Shown: piece after piece, positions 8,275 through 18,577 of the stretch
How positions within the stretch are numbered: the first letter of the stretch is position 1
Layout of the letters: each line of letters starts with the position of its first letter
NCBI RefSeq assembly: GCF_022447245.1
Contig: NZ_JAKVBC010000008.1
Coordinates: 95,021-159,020, forward strand
Origin: Kordia sp.
GTDB taxonomy: Bacteria; Bacteroidota; Bacteroidia; Flavobacteriales; Flavobacteriaceae
Direction of reading: 5' to 3'
Length of the DNA stretch: 64,000 nucleotides
Program-made: the position numbers and the translations under genes
Notes under the pieces: generated by a model
The model's input: the letters and a program-made list of their open reading frames with translations, nothing else
The model's database searches: none
What the model was told of the DNA's origin: nothing

Positions 8275-9693
8275 CTAACAGTCTGCTAAATTCACACCGA
8301 TGGCCAATCCACCTTCGGACGTTTCTTTATACTTGGAATTCATATCTTTTGCAGTTTCCCACATGGTATTTACTACTTTATCCAGCGGAACTTTCACATC
8401 TTCTGGATTGGTTTCCATCGCTAATTCTGCAGCGTTAATTGCTTTGATAGCGCCCATGGAATTTCTTTCTATACACGGAACTTGTACCAAACCACCAATT
8501 GGATCGCAAGTCAGTCCCAAATGATGTTCCATGGCAATTTCAGCAGCAACCATTATTTGCTCTGGTGAACCTCCGTACAACTCTGTCAAAGCTCCAGCAG
8601 CCATGGCAGAAGAAACACCAATTTCAGCTTGGCAACCACCCATAGCAGCAGAAATAGTGGCACCTTTTTTGAAAATACTGCCAATTTCTCCAGCAACTAG
8701 TAAAAAACGTTTGATATGACTAAAATCTGCTTTATGATTTTCAATAACCATATAATACATTAAAACAGCTGGAATAACTCCAGCACTTCCATTGGTTGGA
8801 GCAGTAACAACACGACCTAAAGAAGCATTTACTTCATTTACCGCAAGCGCAAAACAACTTACCCATTTAAAAATTTGACGAAACCTTACTTTAGTCTTTC
8901 GAATTGTTTGCAACCATTCTTCAGGAGTAGAATATGGTAAATCCCCTTTCAACTTTTGATGAATATCATAGGCTCTGCGTTTCACATTTAATCCTCCAGG
9001 TAAAACACCAGTGGTATGACAGCCTGTATACATACATTCTAACATTGTTTTCCAAACGCGTTTTAGCTCAGCATCAATTTCTTCTGGAAAACGTAATAAA
9101 GTTTCATTCAAAAGGACAATCTCAGAGATTTTTTTCTGTTCCTTTTCGCAAAACTCAAGTAAATCCGTTGCTTTATCAATAGGAAATGGAAAAATACGAA
9201 TAGGATGATCGGTATCATCATGTGTTTCATGCTCTTTAACTACAAATCCGCCGCCAATAGAATAAAAGGTAGAAGAATGAATTTTATGATTGACTATGGC
9301 GTGAAATGTAACGCCATTTGGATGAAACGGTAAAAAATTAGAATTGAATATAATATCTTTACTTGGCGTAAAAGGAATCTCTTTTTCTTGATTGAAAGCT
9401 AAACTATTTTCTTTGTTAATAGTTTCTACAATCGTCGGAATATCTTCAGTAGGAACAGTTTCAGGATCGGCACCATATAAACCCAATAAAACAGCTAAAT
9501 CAGTAGCATGTCCTTTTCCCGTTAAGGATAAAGAACCGAATAAACTTACTTTAATAGAAGTAACATCATCAAAAAGGTTTGCAGCTTTTAGTTCTTTAAT
9601 CCAGCTTTCAGCAGCTCTCCAAGGTCCTAAAGTATGGGAACTAGAAGGACCTACGCCAATTTTAAGCATATCAAAAACGCTGATATATTCCAT
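8275..9693 (-). CDS. sdaA: L-serine ammonia-lyase (single-chain, Fe-S type)
   Basis: Converts L-serine to pyruvate and ammonia using a [4Fe-4S] cluster, not PLP. The 472 residues cover both beta and alpha domains in one chain, as in E. coli SdaA. Seen are [47 protein letters not shown], and the cluster and active-site region with [38 protein letters not shown]. Three conserved Cys for the cluster are in place. Monocistronic as far as can be seen. Confidence 0.96.
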   Translation of the reverse strand: MEYISVFDMLKIGVGPSSSHTLGPWRAAESWIKELKAANLFDDVTSIKVSLFGSLSLTGKGHATDLAVLLGLYGADPETVPTEDIPTIVETINKENSLAFNQEKEIPFTPSKDIIFNSNFLPFHPNGVTFHAIVNHKIHSSTFYSIGGGFVVKEHETHDDTDHPIRIFPFPIDKATDLLEFCEKEQKKISEIVLLNETLLRFPEEIDAELKRVWKTMLECMYTGCHTTGVLPGGLNVKRRAYDIHQKLKGDLPYSTPEEWLQTIRKTKVRFRQIFKWVSCFALAVNEVNASLGRVVTAPTNGSAGVIPAVLMYYMVIENHKADFSHIKRFLLVAGEIGSIFKKGATISAAMGGCQAEIGVSSAMAAGALTELYGGSPEQIMVAAEIAMEHHLGLTCDPIGGLVQVPCIERNSMGAIKAINAAELAMETNPEDVKVPLDKVVNTMWETAKDMNSKYKETSEGGLAIGVNLADC

Positions 9694-9883
9694 AATAAGT
9701 TAGTTGTTTGTGGCAGTAAATATAATTGTATTGTTTGAAAATTAAATAAGATTTGAATTTTTTTCAAAGGTTTTCGTAAAATAACTTTTAGTGATACATT
9801 TTCAGAGGATTAACTAGATGTTCTCTATTTGTTTTTGATCACTCTAAACATTAGGAGTTTTAAAAATGAGAAGTTTGTACGGT

Positions 9884-10765
9884 TTATTCTTTCATACGTT
9901 TCATTACCCAAGTATGAGGAGCAGTAACAGCAAATAAGATTAAGAATAAAACCGTGTTAAAAAATTTGGTATCTAGTGCATAATAAGAGACAACCAATCC
10001 AACAATACTTAATATCCAATAAAAAAAAGCAGTTTGGAAGTATTTCGTGATGGAACGTTTGTCATTTGCGCCAAATAAATAATGTATTTGATCCGCTATG
10101 GAAGGAATACTATGCCAAAACACAAAATACACTGCAAATCCAAAAATTAAAGATCCTGTTTTAAATACTAAAAATAAAACTAGTAAATATAATACCTCTT
10201 TAAAGTAATTAAGAGCTAAGGTAATGTCCTTAAAATAAGAATATACAGGAAGTAAAAGTAAAACTGAAGATGAAACAATTAGGGTATATTTTACAAGTGT
10301 TAAATTAATTTCCACTGAAGTTAAGTTGGAAAGAATATTATTTACATCAGAAATATTTTCATGAAAAAGCAAAGAAAATATAAAGAGTCCGTATATGATG
10401 TATACCCATCTTTTTAGTTTACCAAGAGGAATTAATTTTTTCTCTAAATGCTGTTCTCCAAAATGATAAGCGCTCAGCAAAATAAAAATTAGCATAGCAG
10501 TAAAAGGAAAAATCCAATATATAACCATACAAAAAAGAATAATTAAAAGGTATGTAAAAAGCGACTTACCAAAGCGCTTCTTTTCGATTTTCTTTTTTTG
10601 TAATATAGTTAAGTCGTTGGCTCCATGGATAATTCCTAAACTCAATACAAAAACATAAGCAATAGTATCCTCTATTACTTCTCCAAATTGAATACTTATC
10701 CAGAATAAGAAAAATGTTATAATTATCATAAAATCTTGATAATCTGACTTCAAAAGGTGTTTCAT
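9884..10765 (-). CDS. blh: Brp/Blh-family beta-carotene 15,15'-dioxygenase
   Basis: Cleaves beta-carotene to two molecules of retinal in the membrane, supplying the chromophore for the rhodopsin encoded next to it. The 293-residue protein is highly hydrophobic with about eight or nine helices and holds the family His motifs: GIIHGANDL, SAYHFGEQHLE, YFVFWHSIPS and TAPHTWVM. These His side chains are thought to bind iron. It is divergent from the proteorhodopsin gene with a 144-base shared promoter gap. Carotenoid synthesis genes are not in the window. Confidence 0.95.
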   Translation of the reverse strand: MKHLLKSDYQDFMIIITFFLFWISIQFGEVIEDTIAYVFVLSLGIIHGANDLTILQKKKIEKKRFGKSLFTYLLIILFCMVIYWIFPFTAMLIFILLSAYHFGEQHLEKKLIPLGKLKRWVYIIYGLFIFSLLFHENISDVNNILSNLTSVEINLTLVKYTLIVSSSVLLLLPVYSYFKDITLALNYFKEVLYLLVLFLVFKTGSLIFGFAVYFVFWHSIPSIADQIHYLFGANDKRSITKYFQTAFFYWILSIVGLVVSYYALDTKFFNTVLFLILFAVTAPHTWVMKRMKE

Positions 10766-10770
10766 AGTGT

Positions 10771-10778
10771 CAAATTTA
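10771..10778 (-). promoter_or_regulatory. candidate -7 element for blh
   Basis: TAAATTTG on the minus strand matches the Bacteroidota TAnnTTTG -7 consensus. It lies only about six bases upstream of the blh ATG, so it implies a very short leader. No clear TTG -33 element is seen at the usual spacing, so this is tentative. Confidence 0.3.
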
Positions 10779-10832
10779 CAATATTTTTCATTTTGTGTAA
10801 AATATTTTTAAATGAGTTAAACAAAATTTTAG

Positions 10833-10840
10833 TATTTTTG
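10833..10840 (+). promoter_or_regulatory. candidate -7 element for proteorhodopsin
   Basis: TATTTTTG matches TAnnTTTG. It would give a leader of about 60 bases before the rhodopsin ATG at 10910. The leader is A/T-rich, as is usual for strongly translated genes of this group. The -33 element is not clear. Confidence 0.4.
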
Positions 10841-10909
10841 TTTAAACATTCACTTTAAATAATAAACATAAACTTAAAAAATCATTTATTAATTAATCTA
10901 TCTATAATT

Positions 10910-11641
10910 ATGAATTATCTATTAAACTTACCTTTTGTTGCTAAAATGGCACCAAATGATTACGTAGGATTTACGTTTTTTGTAGGATGTATGGCTATGA
11001 TGGCTGCATCAGTATTTTTCTTTTTATCAATGAATAATTTTGATAAAAAATGGCGAACATCGATTCTTGTATCGGGCCTCATTACTTTCATAGCTGCTGT
11101 TCATTATTGGTACATGCGTGATTATTGGGCTGATACAGGATCATCTCCGACATTTTTCCGTTATGTAGACTGGATTTTGACAGTACCGTTAATGTGTGTT
11201 GAATTCTACTTGATTCTAAAAGTAGCTGGAGCAAAAAAATCATTAATGTGGAAGTTGATTCTATTATCAACAGTAATGTTAGTAACTGGATACCTTGGAG
11301 AAGCAGTATTCAGAGATCAGGCTCAAATTTGGGGTCTTATTTCAGGGATCGCATATTTTGTAATCGTTTATGAAATTTGGCTTGGAAGTGCAAAGAAATT
11401 GGCAGTTGAAGCTGGTGGATACATTCTGAAAGCACATAAAACATTGTGTTGGTTTGTATTAGTTGGATGGGCAATTTATCCAATAGGATACATGGCTGGA
11501 ACACCAGGATGGTATGATGGAATTTTTGGTGAGTTATCATTAGACGTAGTATACAACATAGGTGATGCGATTAACAAAATCGGTTTTGGTTTAGTAATAT
11601 ATAGTTTAGCAGTAAGTATGACAGCTAAAGAAAAAGCTTAA
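10910..11641 (+). CDS. proteorhodopsin, green-tuned proton pump type
   Basis: A seven-helix retinal protein of 243 residues in the inner membrane. The helix C motif RYVDWILTVPLMCVEFYLI gives the DTE triad: Asp 87 (proton acceptor), Thr 91 and Glu 98 (proton donor), which marks an outward proton pump rather than a sodium (NDQ) or chloride pump. The spectral tuning site is Met 95, typical of green-absorbing flavobacterial forms. His 65 matches the counter-ion partner His. The retinal Lys is Lys 223 in the INKIGFG motif. It is adjacent to and divergent from blh, so chromophore cleavage and opsin are encoded together. A strong hairpin terminator follows. Confidence 0.97.
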   Translation: MNYLLNLPFVAKMAPNDYVGFTFFVGCMAMMAASVFFFLSMNNFDKKWRTSILVSGLITFIAAVHYWYMRDYWADTGSSPTFFRYVDWILTVPLMCVEFYLILKVAGAKKSLMWKLILLSTVMLVTGYLGEAVFRDQAQIWGLISGIAYFVIVYEIWLGSAKKLAVEAGGYILKAHKTLCWFVLVGWAIYPIGYMAGTPGWYDGIFGELSLDVVYNIGDAINKIGFGLVIYSLAVSMTAKEKA

Positions 11642-11672
11642 AAACTACTCTTACATATTTTTTAACACATGG

Positions 11673-11713
11673 AATCTTGGATCTTTTAGAAGTCCAAGAT
11701 TTCTTTTTTTTTA
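11673..11713 (+). terminator. terminator of proteorhodopsin gene
   Basis: A perfect AATCTTGGA / TCCAAGATT stem (11673-11681 and 11693-11701) is followed by a T-rich run, 31 bases past the rhodopsin stop codon. Confidence 0.9.
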
Positions 11714-11807
11714 AGATTAATATTTGAATGCTTCAAAAGTATTTCTGGACTCATTGACGGTTTTCTAACATATCGTCAGCTTTTTTTCGATTCTTTAGGA
11801 CTATTTA

Positions 11808-11888
11808 TGACAACCTGTCATTAATTTCACCATAAATTTACTGTTATCTGTCAAAATTTATTCATTTGTCTGTTGGCACAATCATTGA
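11808..11888 (+). promoter_or_regulatory. candidate sigma-54 promoter of dnaK with upstream palindrome
   Basis: TTGGCAC at 11873-11879 followed by TTGA at 11885-11888 gives GG-N10-GA, one base off the sigma-54 GG-N10-GC rule and close to the TTGGCACR-N4-TTGC consensus. The -12 end would be near 11888, giving a leader of about 68 bases. Upstream are TGACA-N3-TGTCA at 11808-11820 and a second CTGTCA half-site at 11848-11853, which resemble enhancer-binding sites for a sigma-54 activator. The rest of the 11714-11967 gap holds only a weak TGACG/CGTCA hairpin near 11755-11778. Confidence 0.5.
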
Positions 11889-11967
11889 CTATTCATACCC
11901 AAGTTAGAAAAGCAAACATTAAATAAAAGTATAACACAACACAATAGATAAAAGTTTAAAATAAGTT

Positions 11968-13884
11968 ATGAGTAAAATTATTGGAATCGATTTAGGAACT
12001 ACCAACTCATGTGTTTCTGTAATGGAAGGAAACGAGCCAGTTGTAATTGCAAATGCTGAGGGAAGACGTACAACTCCTTCTGTTATTGCTTTTGTTGAAG
12101 GTGGAGAAATTAAAGTTGGTGATCCTGCAAAAAGACAAGCAGTAACGAACCCTACTAAAACAGTTTATTCTATCAAGCGTTTTATGGGGAACAAATTTTC
12201 TGAATCTTCTAAAGAAGCAGGACGTGTTCCTTACAAAGTAGTAAAAGGTGACAACGATACACCAAGAGTAGATATCGATGGTCGTTTATATACACCACAA
12301 GAATTATCAGCAATGATTCTTCAAAAAATGAAGAAAACTGCAGAAGAATTCTTAGGACAAGATGTATCAGAAGCTGTTATTACAGTTCCTGCATACTTTA
12401 ATGATGCACAACGTCAAGCTACAAAAGAAGCTGGTGAAATTGCAGGTTTAAAAGTTAGAAGAATTATCAATGAGCCAACTGCTGCGGCATTAGCTTATGG
12501 ATTGGATAAAAAAGGTCAAGATCAGAAAATTGTGGTTTTTGACTTTGGAGGTGGAACACATGATGTTTCTATCTTAGAATTAGGAGACGGAGTTTTTGAA
12601 GTATTATCTACAGATGGAGATACACACTTAGGAGGAGATGACGTGGATGAAAAAATCATCAACTGGTTGGCTGAAGAGTTCAACAATGATGAAGGAATGG
12701 ATTTACGTAAAGATGCAATGGCATTACAACGTTTAAAAGAAGCTGCTGAGAAAGCAAAGATTGAATTATCTAGTTCTACATCAACTGAAATCAACTTGCC
12801 TTATATTACAGCAACTGCTAGTGGACCAAAACACTTAGTACGTTCATTATCAAGGTCAAAGTTTGAGCAATTAATTGACGATTTAGTAAAAAGAACTATT
12901 GAGCCTTGCCAAACGGCACTTAAAAATGCAGGTTTATCTACAGGAGATATCGACGAAATTATCTTAGTTGGTGGATCAACTCGTATACCAGCAGTACAAG
13001 AAGCAGTTGAAAAATTCTTCGGTAAAAAACCAAGTAAAGGCGTAAATCCAGATGAGGTAGTTGCCGTAGGTGCAGCAATTCAAGGTGGAGTATTAACTGG
13101 AGATGTAAAAGACGTATTATTATTAGACGTAACACCACTTTCTCTGGGAATTGAGACAATGGGGAACGTAATGACAAAGTTGATTGAAGCAAACACTACA
13201 ATTCCAACAAAAAAGTCACAAGTATTCTCAACTGCAGCTGACAATCAGCCATCTGTAGAAATTCACGTATTACAAGGTGAACGTCCAATGGCAGCACACA
13301 ATAAAACAATTGGTCGTTTCCATTTAGATGGTATTCCACCAGCGCAAAGAGGAGTTCCGCAAATTGAAGTAACTTTTGATATTGACGCAAACGGAATTAT
13401 CAATGTTTCGGCTAAAGATAAAGGAACAAACAAAGAGCAAAACATTCGTATCGAAGCTTCTTCAGGATTAACAGAAGAAGAAATTGCGAAAATGAAGCAA
13501 GAGGCAGAAGCAAATGCGGAAGCGGATAAGAAAGCTAAAGAAACAGCTGATAAGTTAAACAGTGCTGATTCTATGATTTTCCAAACAGAAAAGCAATTAA
13601 GCGAATTTGGTGATAAATTATCTGATGATAAGAAGAAACCAATTGAAGATGCTTTGGAAGAATTGAAGAAAGCTTATGAAACAAAAGATATCGCTGTAAT
13701 CGACCCAGCTTTAGAGAAAATCAACGAAGCATGGAAAGTGGCAAGTGAAGAAATGTACAAAGCACAAGCTGAAGCCCAACAAGGTGGAGCAGCACAACCA
13801 GGACCAGATGCTTCTGCACAAGATGGAGCAGATCATAAAGATGGTGAAGACGTGCAAGACGTAGATTTCGAAGAAGTGAAGTAA
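11968..13884 (+). CDS. dnaK: molecular chaperone DnaK (Hsp70)
   Basis: ATP-driven chaperone for unfolded proteins, 638 residues. The nucleotide domain begins [18 protein letters not shown] and contains [26 protein letters not shown] and [13 protein letters not shown]. The linker [15 protein letters not shown] leads to the substrate-binding domain, and the tail ends in the acidic [11 protein letters not shown], the bacterial DnaK C-terminal signature. It stands alone, with no grpE or dnaJ beside it. Upstream is a candidate sigma-54 promoter; no CIRCE inverted repeat is visible. A strong bidirectional terminator follows. Confidence 0.98.
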   Translation: MSKIIGIDLGTTNSCVSVMEGNEPVVIANAEGRRTTPSVIAFVEGGEIKVGDPAKRQAVTNPTKTVYSIKRFMGNKFSESSKEAGRVPYKVVKGDNDTPRVDIDGRLYTPQELSAMILQKMKKTAEEFLGQDVSEAVITVPAYFNDAQRQATKEAGEIAGLKVRRIINEPTAAALAYGLDKKGQDQKIVVFDFGGGTHDVSILELGDGVFEVLSTDGDTHLGGDDVDEKIINWLAEEFNNDEGMDLRKDAMALQRLKEAAEKAKIELSSSTSTEINLPYITATASGPKHLVRSLSRSKFEQLIDDLVKRTIEPCQTALKNAGLSTGDIDEIILVGGSTRIPAVQEAVEKFFGKKPSKGVNPDEVVAVGAAIQGGVLTGDVKDVLLLDVTPLSLGIETMGNVMTKLIEANTTIPTKKSQVFSTAADNQPSVEIHVLQGERPMAAHNKTIGRFHLDGIPPAQRGVPQIEVTFDIDANGIINVSAKDKGTNKEQNIRIEASSGLTEEEIAKMKQEAEANAEADKKAKETADKLNSADSMIFQTEKQLSEFGDKLSDDKKKPIEDALEELKKAYETKDIAVIDPALEKINEAWKVASEEMYKAQAEAQQGGAAQPGPDASAQDGADHKDGEDVQDVDFEEVK

Positions 13885-13950
13885 CTTGACTTTAAGAAAA
13901 TTGAAAAGTAGACCTTTTTTAAAAATGAAGAAATTTCATTAGATTATATG

Positions 13951-13980
13951 AAAAAAGCAGCTCATTGAGCTGCTTTTTTA
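13951..13980. terminator. bidirectional terminator after dnaK
   Basis: A symmetric hairpin AAAAAAGCAGCTCA...TGAGCTGCTTTTTT with A/T runs on both sides ends dnaK and the convergent DUF6569 gene. Confidence 0.92.
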
Positions 13981-14002
13981 TGCTTTAAAATAGATATAAT
14001 TT

Positions 14003-14929
14003 CTAGAAAGAAGTCAAATGTAATTTTTTGTTTTTATGACGAAACACGGTTCCTTTTCCTTCTAATTTTTTGTCCTGTTCCGCTTCAATTTTCATGAATT
14101 TTTCATAATATTTGGAAACTTCTGCATTGCTAAGTATCGGTTTGCTACCATTGGTGATCGCTTCAGTAATATACGAATGTAATAAGCCTTGATAGGCATT
14201 CTTAAACAAATCATGTGTAGCAAAAATGTCGCAACCAATGACTTTATTCCCAGAAACGGCAATGACACCAACTGTAGAACTCTTATTAATGAATTTTCCT
14301 TTAAAATAATTCAGATACGAGTTTAAATCTTTTGTATAAGTTTTCGATTTTGCCAATTCAGCATAGGTTCCTGTGCTTGAAGAAGCTTGGTTTTTATTGG
14401 TAGTTTCAGCAACATTTGCCCATACTTTTAGTTGATTTTTCTCTACCAAAGCAGCTTTTCTTACATTTTGACTGGTTACATTAAAATATCCGTTAAAATT
14501 ATTTCCCGATTCTTTTTGTTGCCATCGATTTTGCTCTACACAAAATGCAGGAATATTCTTTGTTTCTCCTGGTGCAATCACAACATCTTCTGCGACCAAA
14601 CGATCTTGTTTTCCTCCTTTTACAACTTCTCCCGCGATGATATATACATTTACATTTGAATTATTAATGGCAATAAGTGTGTTCACAGATCCTGAATCGT
14701 TGATTTCAATTTTTCCAGATTCAATGGCTTTCTTTAAATTATCATACTTTCCAATATTTTGGTAGGCTTTTTTATAAGCAGTATTTGCTTTAATTGGAAT
14801 AAGTTGTAAGTTTTTGAATACGCTTTTTTTCGTACTAATAATTTTTAAATTTTCACTATTCATCTGTGCTGATACAGATAAAAAGGAGCAGTAACACAAT
14901 ACTACTAACGTATACTTAAAATATGACAT
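14003..14929 (-). CDS. secreted DUF6569 (ARPP-1) family protein
   Basis: The 308-residue product has a signal peptide ending SVSAQ and then one ARPP-1/DUF6569-type domain: GSVNTLIAINNSNVNVYIIAGEVVKGGKQDR, VVIAPGETKNIPAFCVEQNRW, and a second half with STVGVIAVSGNKVIGCDIFAT. The domain is known as a companion to ADP-ribosylglycohydrolase and rhodanese-phosphatase systems, but its activity is not established, and no such partner is near. Export to the periplasm is the clearest prediction. It stands alone and shares its terminator with dnaK. Confidence 0.78.
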   Translation of the reverse strand: MSYFKYTLVVLCYCSFLSVSAQMNSENLKIISTKKSVFKNLQLIPIKANTAYKKAYQNIGKYDNLKKAIESGKIEINDSGSVNTLIAINNSNVNVYIIAGEVVKGGKQDRLVAEDVVIAPGETKNIPAFCVEQNRWQQKESGNNFNGYFNVTSQNVRKAALVEKNQLKVWANVAETTNKNQASSSTGTYAELAKSKTYTKDLNSYLNYFKGKFINKSSTVGVIAVSGNKVIGCDIFATHDLFKNAYQGLLHSYITEAITNGSKPILSNAEVSKYYEKFMKIEAEQDKKLEGKGTVFRHKNKKLHLTSF

Positions 14930-15077
14930 GATGTATTGATTTTTGATTTAGCAAGAAAAGTAATGTCAAATTTCAAGTAAAAAAATAGACAATTCGTCAA
15001 GCATCATTTTCAAAGTGTGAAATCAATGTATGGGTTAGGGAAGAAGAGTTTATTGTAGCAAAATAACTACTTATCAG

Positions 15078-15143
15078 TTCGAGCACAGTTGAAAATAGTT
15101 ATAAAAAAGAGTTCCGCTTTTCATCTCAACTATGCTCGATTTG
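15078..15143. repeat. dispersed CTCGA-type inverted repeat, copy 2
   Basis: TTCGAGCACAGTTGAAAA at about 15079 and TTTTCATCTCAACTATGCTCGA ending at 15140 form an imperfect inverted repeat (TCGAGCACAGTTGA against TCAACTATGCTCGA, one mismatch) around a short centre. It is related to the elements near 3073 and 33368. Confidence 0.55.
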
Positions 15144-15161
15144 ACAATTTTAGTTTCTATT

Positions 15162-15898
15162 TTAATTCTTAATAATTCGCTTCATAGCAATATTATTTGG
15201 AGTGTCTTGCAATCGTTCGAAATACATTCCTACAGCAAGGTTGAAAATAGAGAAGCGCCAGAAGCAAACCAGAAGTTACGATTGGTGTTAATATTCCGTC
15301 TTCGGTATCGTTAACAGTGACTCTATAATTCACAACGGCATCGCATTGTCCAGTTGTATTATTAACCGTAATATTAGCAGAACAAGTAATTACTGGCGAA
15401 TCACCCATAGATTCAAACAGTTGTACATTTGCAATTTGGGTGATACTAGATGTACCACAAGTTCCAGTAAAATTTAATCGATAATAAGAATATGAATTTG
15501 TATTTGTAAATGAGAATATTCTGATAGAGAAACGTGTAGAAACACATGGAATGCTTCCCGTAGCAATACTTGTAAAAATTGTTCCATCGTTAGAACCAAA
15601 AATTTCATAATTGGCCGGATCTCTCTCAGGAGCATCGTTTGCCGTTACAATTTCCATCGCAATGGCTGTATGTGCTACACCTAATAAATCGACTTGAAAA
15701 CCGATACCATCAAAGGCATTAAAATCTAGGTATTTTGTATTTGAATTTTGATCAATAACATTTTGAATAGCTTTGCCGCCAGGAGAATTCACACTTCCTA
15801 AAGTAGTTGCAGTATGTATGGAATCATCAAAAATTCCTTGGGCGTAATTGATCGTTATGCCCGCAATAAAAAGGAATAAAACGAGTAGTTTTTTTCAT
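15162..15898 (-). pseudogene. secreted F5/8C-like plus HYR-domain protein, multiply frameshifted
   Basis: From ATG 15898 the frame dies at once, but the neighbouring frame gives a perfect signal peptide (KKLLVLFLFIAGITINYAQ) and runs on through a discoidin-like domain (PANYEIFGSNDGTIFTSIATG, SYYRLNFTGTCG) into a HYR-type domain (ITCSANITVNNTTGQCDAVVNYRVTVNDTEDGILTPIV). Removing one A from the A7 run at 15889-15895 would restore the start. A second shift follows TSG near 15265, where the HYR reading moves to another frame (FASGASLF), and a third leads to NLAVGMYFERLQDTP, ending at 15162. The intact family members are long secreted adhesion or sorting proteins, so much of the 3' end is missing. 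Confidence 0.7.
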
Positions 15899-16118
15899 AA
15901 TTGGGTTGGTTAAGGTTAATTAAATATTGAATTTGATAGGAAGTTAGCAGAATTTCGTTAGATTATGAAATTTTTCGTTTGATATGACTTAAAATGTAAA
16001 ATTTTTAAAATCAGACAGATTGCTAAAAAAATACTATATGGGTAACAATAATAATGGTATTATTTTGCTTAAGTAACCAACTAGTTTATTGATTCAAAAA
16101 AAGGAAAAATATATTGAG

Positions 16119-18221
16119 TTAAGCTTTTTCGTCTTTTATAATAGCCAAACCAATACGTATGGTATTGTATGAAATCGCTTCTTGAAAATGTTCAAAATAG
16201 GGTTTTAAAGTTTCAGGATTTTCTAATTCTTCTTTTGCTTTTCGAATGCTTTCCAAATCGTGTTTGTCAATAAATTGATGTAAATCTATAATTTTGTCTG
16301 TGTTGTATAGCTTGAAAATATGTGAAAAAATAGTGCCGACAGCTAATTTTCGTTCTTCTGCAATTTCTTCAATAGATAAGCCTAATTGCAACAACTCTTT
16401 CGTTTTTTGTGTTGTATCTACTTTGCGTTTCTTTTTCTTCTCACTCGTAAAATTGATAATTTCTTTAATAAAAGCATGTCCATAATTCATCATTTTGACA
16501 CGCCCAACACCGTTAATTTGTATAAATTCTTCGTCAGACATTGGGCGCTCGGCTTCCATCTCACGCAAAGCTGCATCACTGAAAATTTGGTATGCAGGAA
16601 CATCTTCATCTCTGGAAATTTCCAAACGCAATGCTCGCAATCGTTCAAATAGTGAATTCTTTGTGGCTTTTGATTCCTTCTTTTTCTGTTTCTTTTTTAC
16701 TACTTCGACTTCGACCAAGTCTGCAAGTGCTACTTTTTTACCGCTAAAAAGGACTTCTTTGGCAAATTCGGTAAGTTTTAATTTATTGTTTTCGTGAAAG
16801 GCAATTTCTAAATATCCTTGATTGATAAGTTGCGTAATGTACTGTTTCCAATCAAGCCAAGCGATATCTTTAGCAATTCCGTAGGTTTTTAACTCTTGAT
16901 AACCTTTGTCAAAAATAGTAGTATTTTGTGCGCCACGTAATACGTCAATCACCGTACCAATCGGTTCTTGACCGTTTACACGTGCTACAGCAGATAATGC
17001 TTTTTGAGCAATAATGGTTCCGTCAAAAAACTGAGGCGGATTGGTACAAACATCACAATTTCCACAATCTTCACTGATCAATTCTCCAAAATAATTCAGC
17101 AAAATTTTTCGGCGACAACTCAAGTCGTCTGCATACTCTTTCATGCGATCGAGCTTCGCCAATTGCACTTCAACATTTCCAGAGCTTTCAGCAAACTTTT
17201 TCAATTGAATTTCATCTGCTTAACTGTGAAAAAGCAGTGTTTTAGATTGTAACCCTTCACGTCCAGCACGACCAATTTCTTGATAATAACCTTCTATGTT
17301 TTTTGGTAGATTATAATGAATAACCCAACGTACATTTGATTTATCGATTCCCATACCAAAAGCAATAGTAGCACAAATAACTTGGCATGTATCATTGATA
17401 AAATCTTCTTGCATTTTTGAACGAAATTCATGACCAATACCCGCGTGATATGCAACGGCATTGACGTGAGCGTTTTTGAGTTTTTCAGCAACTTTTTCAG
17501 TGGCTTTTCTACTCAAGCAATAAATTATTCCACTTTCATTTGGGCGATCGTTTATAAAATTGATGATTTGTTTGATACGATCATTGGCTGGACGAACTTC
17601 CAATTTTAAATTTTTTCGATCAAAAGAAGCAATATGTTGAGCAGCATCAGGAATATTCAACTGATTGGCAATATCTTCACGTGTAGCTTTATCGGCAGTA
17701 GCTGTCAAAGCAATTAATGGAACTTTTGGAAACCGTTTCTTTAAATAACCAAGATTGGTATACGCTGGTCGAAAGTCATGTCCCCAAGAAGAAATACAAT
17801 GTGCTTCATCTATGGCGATAAGACTGATGGTTTGACGGTTAAAAATAGCATCCAAATAGGTTAGACTCTCTGGCGCAGTATACAGCAGTTTTATAGTGCC
17901 TTTTTCAATTTCAGTGTAAATTTCTTGTTGTTCGTTTTCGGTCTGACTACTGTTAATATAAGCTGCTGAAATTCCGTTAGTGGTCAATCCATCAACTTGG
18001 TCTTTCATTAAAGCAATCAAAGGAGATATCACAATCGTAAGTCCATCAAGTAGGATAGCTGGAAGTTGATAACAAATTGATTTTCCGCCACCTGTAGGCA
18101 TAATAACTAAATTGTCATTCCCATTAAAAATGGAAGTAATAATTTCTTCTTGTAACGGTCTAAATTTATCGTATCCGAAGTATTCTTTTAAAGTTTTGGT
18201 AAGTATAGTTGGAGCTATCAT
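16119..18221 (-). pseudogene. recQ: ATP-dependent DNA helicase RecQ, interrupted by one in-frame TAA
   Basis: RecQ unwinds DNA in recombination and repair. The first 333 residues hold the helicase core: Walker A PTGGGKS (42-48), DEAH box (138-141) with CISSWGHDFRPAY, and motif VI IGRAGREG. A TAA at 17222-17220 interrupts LLFHS-stop-ADEIQLKKFAES. The same frame then continues for 366 residues with the zinc-binding Cys (CRRK, CGNCDVC), the RQC domain, an HRDC domain (LFERLRALRLEIS) and a C-terminal HTH-like segment. At 700 codons the length is normal apart from the stop. The helicase half alone would lack RQC and HRDC. One base change explains it, probably in a Tyr codon. A separate restart at the TTG at 17204 seems unlikely. 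Confidence 0.85.
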
Positions 18222-18577
18222 AGCTTACAAAGAAACTAAAAAAAATGTGAGTATTATATTATTTTAAACCTTATACTATACTCTTTTACTAGTATAAAAA
18301 TATATAAAATAAAGATGGGATATGACTAAAAAAGAATTGTTTATCTTCTTCTTAAGGTAATTTGTTCATTATTAGTAAAATAAAAATGCATGACCTGAGG
18401 AATCATGCATTTTTTTGGTTGGTTGATTGGTTATTATAGATGTGACTGAGCTACTTTAGGTTTTTTAGGAAAACTAAAATTACCGCTCAGTGATATTTTA
18501 ATATTATAAAATTACATAGAAAACGCAAAATGGTATTACGTGATCGCCTTACTAAAGATACGTAAGTCCGTTACATT
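18222..18577. other. gap between recQ and esterase
   Basis: About 355 bases with no supportable gene. It holds the terminator at 18383-18416. Short coding-like traces on the minus strand (SGNFSFPKKPKVAQSHL, 18441-18500) lack a start and are not called. Confidence 0.5.
18383..18416. terminator. hairpin terminator
   Basis: The arms AAAATGCATGA and TCATGCATTTTTTT form a strong hairpin with A/T runs on both sides. On the minus strand it would end transcription of the esterase gene at 18578; it is also usable on the plus strand. Confidence 0.75.

Noticed and set aside
11755..11778. Second terminator or a CIRCE-like repeat before dnaK
   Set aside because: The paired arms are only five bases (TGACG/CGTCA) and do not match the CIRCE consensus.
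16119..17204. Independent RQC-HRDC gene starting at TTG
   Set aside because: It is in the same frame as the upstream helicase half, only six codons after the stop; a single nonsense change in recQ is simpler.
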